A DNA stretch of 64,000 nucleotides, taken from contig VCJN01000810.1 in the NCBI GenBank assembly GCA_006384855.1, forward strand, positions 229,337 to 293,336, given 5' to 3'. The translations under genes and the position numbers were made by a program. This DNA is from Tetraselmis striata (lineage: Eukaryota > Chlorophyta > Chlorodendrophyceae > Chlorodendrales > Chlorodendraceae). The notes under the pieces were generated by a model. That model saw only the letters and a program-made list of their open reading frames with translations. It made no database searches and was not told the origin of the DNA. This document shows, in pieces, positions 32,002 through 42,356 of this stretch (positions are counted from its first letter, which is position 1; each line of letters opens with the position of its first letter).

Positions 32002-32128
32002 GCGTCAATTGACGCCCAGCGGCCGTTCACCCTTCTGGCGACCAACCGTCTGGGGGGGGGGGGGGGGATGGGCCGCCCATTGAGCTGGTGACAGCGCCCC
32101 ACGCGGGAATGCGAGCATGCGACGGCAG
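32002..32128 (+). other. Ty3 internal 3' end with poly(G) tract
   Basis: This continues the inverted copy past its stop codon, through a 16-bp poly(G) tract (32052-32067) in polypurine-tract position, to GACGGCAG at 32128. There it leaves homology at exactly the point where the LTR starts in the minus-strand element (21276-21278). Confidence 0.7.
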
Positions 32129-33900
32129 GTAGCTAACACGGTGTTAAGCGTTCCGTCCCCCCCCCCCCGCCCCCCACCCCCCCCGGTTTACTATAGATAG
32201 GGGTAGGTTCACTATAGAGGTAGTGTCACTGTACAGCGTCACTGTACTGTTAGTTCTGTTGTAGTGCGCTTTTGTGAAAGCCCTGATGTAATATAATTAC
32301 ATGAGCTAGCAGCAGAAGGCGATATCGGAAATCACCAAAATAAAACGCAATCAGAAAGGTCCTCTACATCGACTGCGGGGTGGAAGCAGTAACACGAGAA
32401 GACGCAGAGTGGGCACGAGCACACGCATCAGACTTGGCCGTCTGCACACCGGCAGAGAGAATGCCGCCCAGGGTAGCCCTGATGTAATTAAAAGTCACTG
32501 TACAGCGCCAGGCTTGATGCGCCGCGTAATACTCGCACAGTAAAGTATTTGCGAGGGATTTTACGGTTTGTCATTAAGTACTGAACTGAGTTTAGTCAGA
32601 CAAGTCGGGTGGCGCGCGCGGACGCCCGCATCAGCGGGAGTGTGCGGTTCGTATACAGGTTATTTACATGAGCTAGCAGCAGAAGGCGATATATATCGGA
32701 AAAAAAACAGGTACCCCGTACCAAGAATGTTGTAGTCCGGGGGCGGCGCCCATCTGCGTTAATACAGTCGTTGGACACTTCTAGAATGTTCCGTCAGCGA
32801 CTGCTTCCAGCGCATCAAGGAATCCTTAACCCGTGGTCGCCTAGTTAGGGCTGTAGAGGGCAGCCGACAGGCAGCTCCCGACCTTGCCTACATCAGTGAT
32901 AGCAATCGAACAACGAAAATACGACGAATCAGAACCGCTGAAAGCTCCCGGGGGTGTCCCGGGGGCCGATTAAAAACGGCGAATCTGACAAGCTGCAGAC
33001 CACATCAGATTCTACGCAACACGACAGACTCGTACTACATGCAATCAAATCATGTTCTTGTAGTATATATTTACATCGGGGCTTTCACAAAAACGCACCA
33101 TGTTCTTGTAGTATGTTGTCACGATAGTGGCACCATTGCCTCCTCTTGCTACCGCCGGTATCTGCTTATTAAATCGATGCATAGTTTGGATGCATAGTTT
33201 CTGACGGTGATCGAACCGCTGTTCTGGATATCCACCAGGATACAGGGTTGTGGGAAATTGTATCACTGGCCTCCAGCTGGTTTTATATTGGCTTGGGGAG
33301 CAATGAGGCAACATTTTTGATTGATGTCGATGCTTTTCCTACTGATGGCTGTAGTAACACGCGGTGATGTCGCGTAACACGCCATCCTGCGCTGTTGCCA
33401 GTCTGTCCCGGGGGCGAAAAAAATGGGGAATGATGTATCAATGCCATATCGCGATCCAAGATGTCATGATCTGCATCAGCTCCAAATCCATCACAATATC
33501 TGATCACAAGTGACGATCGTACTATGCAAGGATGTAAGGATGACATCAAAATTGCCCTCGTAGCAAGATATGTACCCGGTACTACTGACGATAATCGTTA
33601 TGCTGGCGATACAGGTACGGGTAGCGACTACCCCGTACCGGTACCCGTCGTACGAGTTCGAGTAGTATAGTCCACGAAATCAATGAGGGCGCAATCCCTG
33701 CAGCCGGGCGCGCGCGCGCGGGTTCGTCACTTGGTCGCGGGCGCCCTGCAAGCCTCTCGTTGCACACTGCGCCCACCCCAGAGATCGGTAGTCATTCGGA
33801 AGGTTACGACTACGCGATACCGGTATATCAGTACGACGGAGGATTACCTACAGTCAAGCTCCTCCAGGACCTCAACTCCACACTGAACCACGGCCCAGGC
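32129..33900. repeat. Repeat field; no gene seen
   Basis: This contains a C-rich tract (32157-32184), TTCACTATAGAGGTAG motifs (32190-32225), the 33-bp GTGCGCTTTTGTGAAAGCCC motif at 32262 and a diverged inverted one at 33074. The TTACATGAGCTAGCAGC block lies at 32297-32380 with a short copy at 32664. A minus frame at 33283-33549 (HHSPFFSPPGQTGNSAGWR) may be an eroded element scrap, but no family is recognised. Sequence just before 33901 is probably 5' UTR or promoter of the next gene. Confidence 0.5.
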
Positions 33901-35382
33901 ATGTCTCCGCCGGACGGGTATGTCATGGATGCATACCACGAGAGATTTGGACCGCGCTCCGGCTGCTCTCCGCTGCCGCCCGCGAAGGCCCCGCCAGCGG
34001 TCGGGGCCGTCCCTGTCACTCCGCAGCCGCACATGAGTGCCGGAGTGCAGGAGCTTCTGCAGAAGGCGCGGACACAATGGCTGAAATGCAACGAAATCGT
34101 GGAGCTTCTCTCCAAGGCCGCGGAGGAGAAGTTCCCTTTCAGCATGGAGGCTGCGGACAGGCCTCCAGGTGAGGCACACAACGCCCCCCCCCCCCCCCCC
34201 CCCCCCGCCCCCGCCTGCTCGCCGCTTTGCCGCGGGTACGAGCATAAAGGATTACTGCTGGGCCAAGCTACCAGTACGACGGTCAGCTCTTTATCAGCTC
34301 GCTCTACAACACCCTGTATATAAATATTCACAGAGCAGTAAAAAGAACTCAGTACGGTACCTGTACCAGTACCTGAACCGGGTTTTTACCCTAAAACCCT
34401 AAAACCCGACCAGGACCTGTACCAGTGGCTGGTCGCTGCAGCTATTGTACCCTACAAAACCCTAAACTTCTTAAAAACGTGCATCTACGAGTTCTACGAG
34501 CATAAAACCGCTGGAATAAAGGATCTGGAACTGTTTTTACAGTATTCAGCACCAGCACCCCATAATATCAGGAGTACGTAGACTCCTCTAGGTTTTGTGG
34601 ATCAGCTGTATATGACAGGGAATAAATAATATATATATATATATATATAATATTAAGCTTTACCACATTTACGTACCAGCACAACCAGTACGGCAGCCGC
34701 TACCCGGGAGCCGCTGGGCCCTGTGTATGCATCTGTCCAGCCATCAACAGCCCGAACACATAACTGACGGGCTGACTGGCACGACGCAGGTGGGGCCCTG
34801 TTTCTGTACGACCGCGTGAATGTGAAGTTCTTCCGCCTGGACGGGCACGAGTGGCGCAAGAAGGGCGACGGCAAGGCCGTCAGGGAGACGCACGAGAAAC
34901 TCAAGCTCGACCAGGTGGTCATGCTGAATTGCTACTACGCGCACGCCATCTACCCGGAAAACCTGCAGGTGGGGGTCCTTGCCCTCTCGTCATGACCAAG
35001 TGGCTGACTGGCTCCTGGCGACACGAGATGCTCGCTCCTCCCCCATCATTACTGCCGACAACCGGCTGCGAGTCTGAATATTGCATCCCCTCCCCCTCCC
35101 GGTTCTGCAGAGGCGCTGCTACTGGCTGCTCGAGAGCGACCAGAGCTTTGTCATCGTTCACTACCTCAACGTTTCGTCCGACGGCAGCGGCTCCGACGGC
35201 GGTACCAGCGGCTCATTTGACAGCAACAATTCCGCCAACACATCATCACCGGCCTTCCACTCGGGGGGGAAGCCCGACCACAACTGGGGCCACGGCCAAA
35301 ATGACTTGCGCGCGAACGATAGTGATTGGCAGGTGTGGCCCGGATGAACTATTGCCCCCCCCCCCCCCCCCCCCCCCCTCCC

Positions 35383-35449
<67 letters not shown>

Positions 35450-35886
35450 TTCCCGCCCACCATTCCACCCCCCAGCCATGCCGCTTTCTTCTAATCCAAC
35501 ATCTAGCCTACCTAGTCAGGACGAAGGTATATTTTGTACGAGCATATGTTTGATGCATACACACTGGGCTTAGAAATTATTTCGAACTGCGCCTCTGCAG
35601 AACGGGGCGCCCAAACCTGGGACATTGAGAGAGTGAGCGCTGTTGTAAATGGCTTACAGACTAGATGTGTCGATGTATATCACCCATCATGTGGAGAGAA
35701 CACATTTCCTTTCTTCAGAATGTGCAAACAGTTGCAGGAGGCTATCACGCACATGGAGTGGAAAGTGCGCCAATCTCCCGGAAATGATCGGTGTTAAAAT
35801 CTGAGAGTTTCCTCCTTGGCATAGTTTCTTTGTACTCTCCCTCCCTCTCTCCCCCTCCCTTTCTCTGTCTCCCTCTCTGCCCACTT

Positions 35887-35930
<44 letters not shown>

Positions 35931-37907
35931 TCGGCTTCTCCAACTCCACAGTCTATGAGGATGGAAGTTGGGCAGCATTACAAATAGAATAAAAATATGT
36001 GTTTATAATGTGGACTATTTTGAAAGAGAACTAGCAGATACACCCCACCCGTGTTGCAAACCAATTTCGGAAAGCGCAAAGTACATTTGTTGAGTTCGCA
36101 TCGCCTATTTATTCAGAAAACGTATACGTGCATTGTTTGGAATCGGATAGCGCTACCCGCACGCAGACCGATGCAGAACGATAAGACAACGTTAAATTAT
36201 ACTGGCAATTATTACGACGCGTTATTGCAAGCACTTTTACGCGTTTATTTATTAGGCGATTAACGGCACGCATACATACTGGTAGGGATTGTAATAACAT
36301 TCTAATCATACGTACTAACAACGGAATACATAATCCTTACCACGTCCAAACAGTATATTTTGATAGAACTTCAGCAATCATAATAGGGAAGACTGACTGC
36401 CGGCTGAAGCAGAATGGAATAGAACAAGCGCTAGAAGGGTCACAAGACACAGCCAGGCACCGCCGTTTACTTGTGTTGCCACCTGCGTGCTGGTTTTAAT
36501 AACTGTGTTTTGTTTCTTCCCCAAAGCAGGACGTGCGCTACAGCCATGCGCAGCAAGGCGTGTGCAACAACCTTTCCTGGCCAACCACAGATGCCGAGGA
36601 GCAAAGAGCGACTGCGGTCGGACAACACCCAGATGTCCCCCATGGGCCGTGGCAGCATTCAATCTCACAGCTCCTCCGATTCCCTGGCAGGCGGGCATTG
36701 CGCCCCTACCGGAGGGCACTACCCGGCTGACGATCTGCTGCACCTTGCCGACGATCTGCCGGACCTGGGAGTCGACGACCTGGATCTCGGCCTGGCTCCA
36801 GACATGCTGCAGCGCCACAGCACGATTGAGCGCGACCAGCACGACGTCGCCCAGCCCATCAACACCTTGAGCATGGACTCCCATCTCAGGCAGGCCGTAA
36901 TGCCTAGGGACTCGATGCACCCGGGCGTCTACTCAGACGAAGGTTCCCTCCACGGCATGTGGCACGACGATGGATCCCCCCATGGTGTGCGATCCGATGG
37001 GGGCTCCTTCCGCAGCGGGAATCACAATGATGGATCCCCCCATGGTGTGCGATCCGATGGGGGCTCCTTCCGCAGCGGGAATCACAACAATGGATCCCCC
37101 CATGGTGTGCGATCCGATGGGGGCTCCTTCCGCAGCGTGGATCACAATGATGGATCCTTCCAGGGTATGCATCAGGATCCCGGATCCTTTCCTGCTGACC
37201 ATGGATGCGATGCGGGCTCTTACCGCGGCGTGCCTCACAGTGAAGCCCCCCTCTCTAGCACACAGTTTACCCAGGACGCCGACCCTTTGATGAGCGGACT
37301 GCTGTCCACAATAGAGCCCAACCCAACAATGTTCAGGGACTTGGCAGACGTTGAGGCTGAGCAGCTGTGGAACCTCGGAGCGCCTGAAGATGTGGTGCCC
37401 CAGGCCACTGGCGCAAACGGGCCGAAGAAGGCGACCTGTGGGACTGTGCCCTGTACTGTACAGGATGTGTCGCCTGAGATCATCACTTCGACCGGTGGGG
37501 ATCGCGTTTTGATGGTCATTGATGGCCTGGCACAGTGCAGTATGTCCGGCCGGCAGCTGCGCATCAGCATTGGTGGCATCCTGGTCTCAGCCCAGCACGT
37601 GTCGCCCGGCGTCGTCAGCTTTGTGGCGCCCAAGCTCAAGGAAGGCGATGCGGAAGTGTCGCTCGTAGATACCGCTGCAGTTCCGTGGTTTCGGATGTGT
37701 CCTCCGGCCCTGATCACGGTGGCACCATCAGAGCAATCGCTGTGGAATGTCCGCGCCGCGAAATCGCAGCCCCACAGGTCCCTGGCGCCGTTCCTCGCAG
37801 CGGCAGCGGACGGCGCCTATCACGAGCACGTGCTGAAGCTTACCAGGGCGCTGCTTCTGAACATGCCAGCGCTGGAGATTGAGGCAATGGCCCTGCAGGG
37901 GCAGTGA
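33901..37907 (+). CDS. CAMTA-like transcription factor 1 (CG-1 + TIG)
   Basis: Proposed exons: 33901-34168, 34790-34968, 35111-35334, 36530-37907 (682 residues). Junctions are GT-AG, and phases agree if the third donor is the GT at 35335. Start MSPPDGYVMD is the first ATG in the frame. CG-1 DNA-binding domain, residues about 49-170: MSAGVQELLQKARTQWLKCN, FLYDRVNVKFFRLDGHEWRK, RETHEKLKLDQVVMLNCYYA, RRCYWLLESDQSFVIVHYL. An acidic/His-Gly-Ser middle part has three copies of a 20-residue repeat. The TIG/IPT domain is at about 532-613 (VQDVSPEIITSTGGDRVLMV). Plant and animal CAMTAs add ankyrin repeats and calmodulin-binding IQ motifs; I see neither. It is probably a nuclear regulator. Introns 1 and 3 contain poly(C), (AT)n, (CA)n and (CT)n runs. 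Confidence 0.8.
34186..34206 (+). repeat. Poly(C) tract in CAMTA1 intron 1
   Basis: About 20 C lie 18 bp after the splice donor. Similar tracts occur in CAMTA1 intron 3 and in CAMTA2 intron 1. Confidence 0.9.
34389..34407 (+). repeat. Interstitial telomere-type repeat
   Basis: CCCTAAAACCCTAAAACCC is 2.4 copies of the (CCCTAAAA)n motif used at Chlamydomonas-type telomeres. A degenerate neighbour (ACCCTACAAAACCCTAAAC) lies at about 34448. It sits within CAMTA1 intron 1. Confidence 0.7.
35355..35447 (+). repeat. Poly(C) followed by (CA)n in CAMTA1 intron 3
   Basis: About 24 C are followed by about 30 CA dinucleotides. A (CT)n run follows at 35896-35930 in the same 1.2-kb intron. These create spurious Pro, Thr-His, Cys-Val and Arg-Glu frames. 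Confidence 0.95.
36967..37146 (+). repeat. Three 60-bp in-frame repeats in CAMTA1
   Basis: Three 60-bp units encode GSPHGVRSDGGSFRSGNHN-type repeats. The first two are almost identical; the third ends SVDHN. Flanking SLHGMWHDD and SFQGMHQDPG look like older, diverged units. Confidence 0.95.
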
Positions 37908-38059
37908 CCTGCCAGGCAAAATACGATTGTGCATGTTGTGTAGTCTGTAGCAACTCGGTTTTTCGTAGATGTTCATCATCTTATAAGTATGTGCGGCTGT
38001 ATAGACGCGAGGCGCGATGTACACGGCATCGCTGTCCCCCACTCAGCCTAGCCATACGG

Positions 38060-38064
38060 TGTAA
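38060..38064 (+). terminator. Candidate polyadenylation signal TGTAA
   Basis: TGTAA lies about 150 bp after the CAMTA1 stop codon. This pentamer is the usual poly(A) signal in chlorophyte algae such as Chlamydomonas. Confidence 0.5.
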
Positions 38065-39760
38065 TAATATACTATCGGTAGCAAGTGATGTTTGGTGAAC
38101 GAGCGGCTGCTGGTGAAATTTGGATTATCCCAGTAGGGATCTACCTGGTGCATGCGGTATGTGCATGAGTACTGAACGGTGTGATTGCCCTCTGCTTAAC
38201 TCCACATGATGGACAAAAAGGCCATCCCTAAACTTCTGGAGGTTTTTGTCAACCTTTTGGTTGGCAAACACCTCCAAGGGGAGGGGGGGGGGGGGGGGGG
38301 GGGGAGCTGCCAACTTTGGACGATGATCCAACTTTCGTCCATCATGCTATGCAATTGGCATTAGGTCAATAACCACGCCTACTGGTTTATCCATTGCCAC
38401 ACACTTCACCTTGGCTGCGCATTTGATATGTCAACCTCTTGTGAGGCCACAAGGCATGGTGATTAGGTGTAAGTACAACATTCATTTCCACTGCATTGGT
38501 TGTGCTATGTAAATTCTTGCGGGGAAATGCGACGACTCTGCCCCACCTTCCTGGCGAATGTCTTGCTGTGTTACAGGCTGCGGCTTTACCGGAATGCTGT
38601 TCGGCAATCAGCAGGTTGAAACCAACCAGTGCATTGGTCTTACATGCGCTGCTGTAGTGGAATAAGGGCTTGCTAGATGAGGTCAGCACCTGACAGTAAA
38701 CTACGCGTTGGCAATTGCTGTTCAGCACGGAGATCAGTACTCAATTTTGGGACTAAATGCTCCATTGGATACAGCTCCTATCTACATGTATCCACCTCCT
38801 GTGAGGTCGAAATGTGCATTGAATGTCCTACTCTGCAAGCTGCGCCTGCACGCTCACGGCCAGTAGCGCTGAAGTCCCTCGGTACGACAGACCCGGGTTC
38901 GAGATCTGGACGGGGAGCGCCTGGGGTGGACTGTGACCAAGGGCGGTTGAATGTTTTTGTATATTAATGTATATTAAAAAGACCAGCCCGTTTTAATCTT
39001 TTAGGGTTACTGAATTTCGTGTTGGGACTGCAGGGTTTAAAGTTAAATCATTATTGTTTATTTTTAGGGCTTTAGGTTTCGGGTTTGGGTTTATGGGCTG
39101 GGACTTAAGGGTCAGGTTTGCCGTTTGGGTTTTAGCATATAGGTTGTGTGTACTTATATCATGCATACTACTGTATTCAGGAGCAGATACAAAGACGACT
39201 ACCACTTCATTATGCGCGGATGGTTGCTGCATGGTGGCGGATACACACGGTGAAAGTCGTGTTCCCATGAAATGCGGAGTGCAACAGTGCGAGTTGACAA
39301 GAGCGCTACTTGTCAGCAAGATTGGAGGGCAAGTTGTATGCTCCGCTATGGGGCATGGGACCAGGAAATATCGCAGAGAAATATGTATGCCGGCAGATTA
39401 CAAGCCAAAATTGGTGTGCCAATACTATGCACTACGCTTTGCTAGCTGCTAAAATCCTAATCTATGCCGACCGGCTAGTAATATATTCGAAGTAACTAAT
39501 TTTCACGTACAAGCCATGAAGTGAGATGAGAGTGCCCTAGCTCATCCGGTATGTGGGTGTAATCATCCAACGCTGCTCTTCATGGAGCGATCATGGTGTT
39601 GTTTCTCCAGATGGGGTGCGCGAGACGCGACCTTCGCCTCGGTGCACAGTCCCCGCTAAGAAGTTGGATGTGAAGGCCTGCACACATCAATTCGGTCCAT
39701 GTCAGGGAACAACATCCATTGGTGTACACATCTACTCAATGAGGGGGGAGTAGTAGGCGC
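38065..39760. other. Intergenic between the two CAMTA-like genes
   Basis: No gene is seen. It contains a 22-bp poly(G) tract (38283-38304). A short segment at about 38850-38960 carries the RNA polymerase III B-box-like GGTTCGAGATC after an A-box-like TAGCGCTGAAG, which might be a tRNA-derived SINE. Confidence 0.45.
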
Positions 39761-42356
39761 TTACATGGCCGGCATAGAAAGCATGGGTTCAGCAAACTCC
39801 AGGGCTGCAGTTGAGCTGATGGTGTTCCCGGAGGCACTGAAGATCACAATGCGGGCGAGTCCCTTGGGATGCGGCCTCGTGTAGAAGCCGATGACGCCCG
39901 CGTGGACAACTTGGCTGGTACACCGAACGCCGTCCACCTCAATGTATACGCCGCTGTTGAGCTCGCACCCGCTGCCCACAACGAGCACCTTGTCTCCGCC
40001 CTGAACGCTGACAACTTGGGGGCTGACCTCGCATACCGAAAATATCGGTGCGCCGACTTGCTGGGAAACTGCCGAGTCGTCCAGAGACGGCCTCCGCGCC
40101 GTCATGGTGTGTGTGCTGCCGCTGTGCTGTTTGGGATCAACATCCATGCCATGGTGGCTGTGATTCTGGGCGCTCATGGTCGGCTGCGCGTGGTGAAAGG
40201 ATAGAAACTCTTGGGGCTGGTGGTCTTGTTGGGCGTGCTCTGGCACCTTGGGCATGTGGAGAGCGGATGCAGAGTGGGGTACTGAACCCCAAGGAAGCAT
40301 GTGCTCATAGCCGGTAGCCTCGGTCTACACATGCCAAAATACACAGTCAGGCCGGGTTGTCTGTTAGAACAGAGTAAGGCACGTGCAATTCAGGAGGGCG
40401 GCTGCACCTGTTGCCAGTGCATCGCGCCAAATTGGCCAGCAGGATTCCAAGGGTTGAGCCTCATCATTTGTGGATGGACCGCTGGCTGCCACGCACTTGT
40501 CGCGACCACGTAAGTGTCACGAGAGTCTTCCATACTCGAGTGTCGGCGGGACGTCTCTTCAAGGGACACCCTTCCGGCGCGGCCAACTGTATGCATGCCT
40601 TCTGACATCTTGGAGCTGTCCAAGCTGCACCGGCGGCGCTGCATCATGCTTGTCGAAGCACCCGGGGCAGGCATCATCGGCCTGCCTTCAGCATCCGTAT
40701 CGGCCATCATCGACATTTCGGGCTGCTGCTGCACGAGCTCGTTCCAGCGGTTGGCGGCTCGCTTGGTGCCAAAGCCGGTCTCCAGGTAGTGAACTAGGAC
40801 AAACTTGTCGTTGTCCAGGAGCCAGTAGCAGCGGCGCTGCAGGTTGAAGGGCTCCAGAGCATGCGCGTAATAGCAGTTCAGCTTGTCCACATTGTCCACC
40901 TGCGGAACAAACAACAGATTAAATAAGCCGTCCAATATATCTCAGGAAAGTATTTCGCTAGTCCATGAATACTACAATATACCGGTATTGCCAATGTGCT
41001 ACATTGCAGAAAGGGCCGTTGAAAAAGTCCCACAACATATTTTCGCAAGGCCTGGGGTACGTGTCAACATGTGTACGATCAGCGATCCTTGGCAGCAAAC
41101 AGTGAACAAACAGTAAGGCCAGTGAGAAAAGGACCCCAAAGCGGCCAAAATCCAGGGGGGGGGGGGGGGGGGGGGGGGGGGGGAGTGTAAACCGGACTAT
41201 TGTGTAGCCAGTATATTGGCAGTACTTGATGGCCGCAGCCGGCTTACGCGCATGCACCGCCGCAGCCGCTGTCGCCATGTTGCGGCATGCAGCTGCCCGT
41301 GTACCCATTATTGCTATGTTGGTATTTGCGGTAGACAACAACCTGCCGGCTCCCAGCACCCGGGGTCCAGAGCACATGCAAATGGCTGTTGCACCAACAC
41401 GTGCACAACTGGCTGTCCCGCCCCCCTCGTACAGTGCTGAGTACAGTACTTTACACAGCACATGAACCAGCTACAGACCTCCTGGGAGGAGGGGGGGAGG
41501 GCAAAGCCCGGGCGGGGGGGGGGGGGGGGGGGGGGGGGTGGCAAACCCCATCATCTTCCCTCACTGGCCTAACCATAAATATATATGCGGGGTACTACAT
41601 GCCCAGGGGTAGCATATCTGGTACGGGTACAAGAATACCTGCCTACCCACGGGGAGGGACTACAGGTACTGGCAGGTACCCACTTATAGGCCTGTGCCTG
41701 CCAGGATTATTCGAACGCGGGTAGCTACTCGACTACTAATACCTGTACATAGGGGCTGACTGGTGGCTACCATTACATTAGTGGTAAATCTAGCCGCTGA
41801 TTATTCTGATTCAGGCCCGTCGCTGGCTGCCGGGCCCGGAGTCGGGTTCAAACACCGCACACAATTATTTCAACTGCATGTGTCGCCGGGCCGGGGAGGG
41901 GAGGGCGGGCACCTTCAGCTTCTCGTGTGTCTCCCGAACGGTCTTTCCGTCGTGCTTCTTCCGCCAGTTGTGGCCATCGAGGCGGAAAAATCGAACCTTC
42001 TTGCGGTCGTACAAAAATAGCGAGCCGGACGGGGGCATGTCCGCCGCTGCTGCTGACAGTGGGAACTTGCCGGCCACCCCTTGCTCGAGCAGCTGCATCA
42101 GCTCATTCCCCTTCAGCCAGCTGCCGCGCGCCTTGATCAGTAGCTTTGCGACGTCGCTCGACATTTCCGGGCATGGCAGCAGCGGCGTAGACACCGCCTC
42201 AACGACAGGAGGCTGGCCCGGGAATATGTTCAGCGCGGTCGGGGGCGGCTGCGAGAAGTGCTGCATTGACGTAGCCATGAGCGTCCCGTCCTGCAGCTGC
42301 ATACCCACTGGATAACCAAGAGACTCGGCGGCGTGGCCATACATGTTTCCAGACAT
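39761..42356 (-). CDS. CAMTA-like transcription factor 2 (CG-1 + TIG)
   Basis: Proposed exons on the minus strand: 42356-41913, 40899-40408, 40324-39761. All are GT-AG and phase 0, giving 148+164+187 = 499 residues. The start is MSGNMYGHAAESL. CG-1 domain, residues about 65-190: SSDVAKLLIKARGSWLKGN, LFLYDRKKVRFFRLDGHNWR, KLNCYYAHALEPFNLQRRCY, WLLDNDKFVLVHYLETGF. A Ser/Met/Arg-rich linker follows. TIG domain at about 406-485: CEVSPQVVSVQGGDKVLVVG, IEVDGVRCTSQVVHAGVIGF. Ankyrin and IQ motifs are absent, as in its convergent neighbour. The intron positions differ: here exon 1 runs through the site of intron 1 in the first gene. Intron 1 holds a MITE with two poly(G) tracts. Confidence 0.8.
41116..41570. 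mobile_element. MITE in CAMTA2 intron 1
   Basis: The ends are inverted: AGGCCAGTGAG at 41116 and its complement CTCACTGGCCT ending at 41570. TA precedes the left end. The same terminal sequence ends the 2,052-bp element at 53682-55733, so this is probably a non-coding relative. It contains two poly(G) tracts in the same orientation (41155-41183 and 41514-41538) and no long real ORF. The right flank is AA rather than TA, so the target duplication is imperfect. Confidence 0.65.

Noticed and set aside
35161-35553. Cys-Val and Thr-His repeat proteins
   Set aside because: Created by the (CA)n run and poly(C) in CAMTA1 intron 3.
35687-35978. Arg-Glu repeat frame
   Set aside because: Created by the (CT)n run in the same intron.
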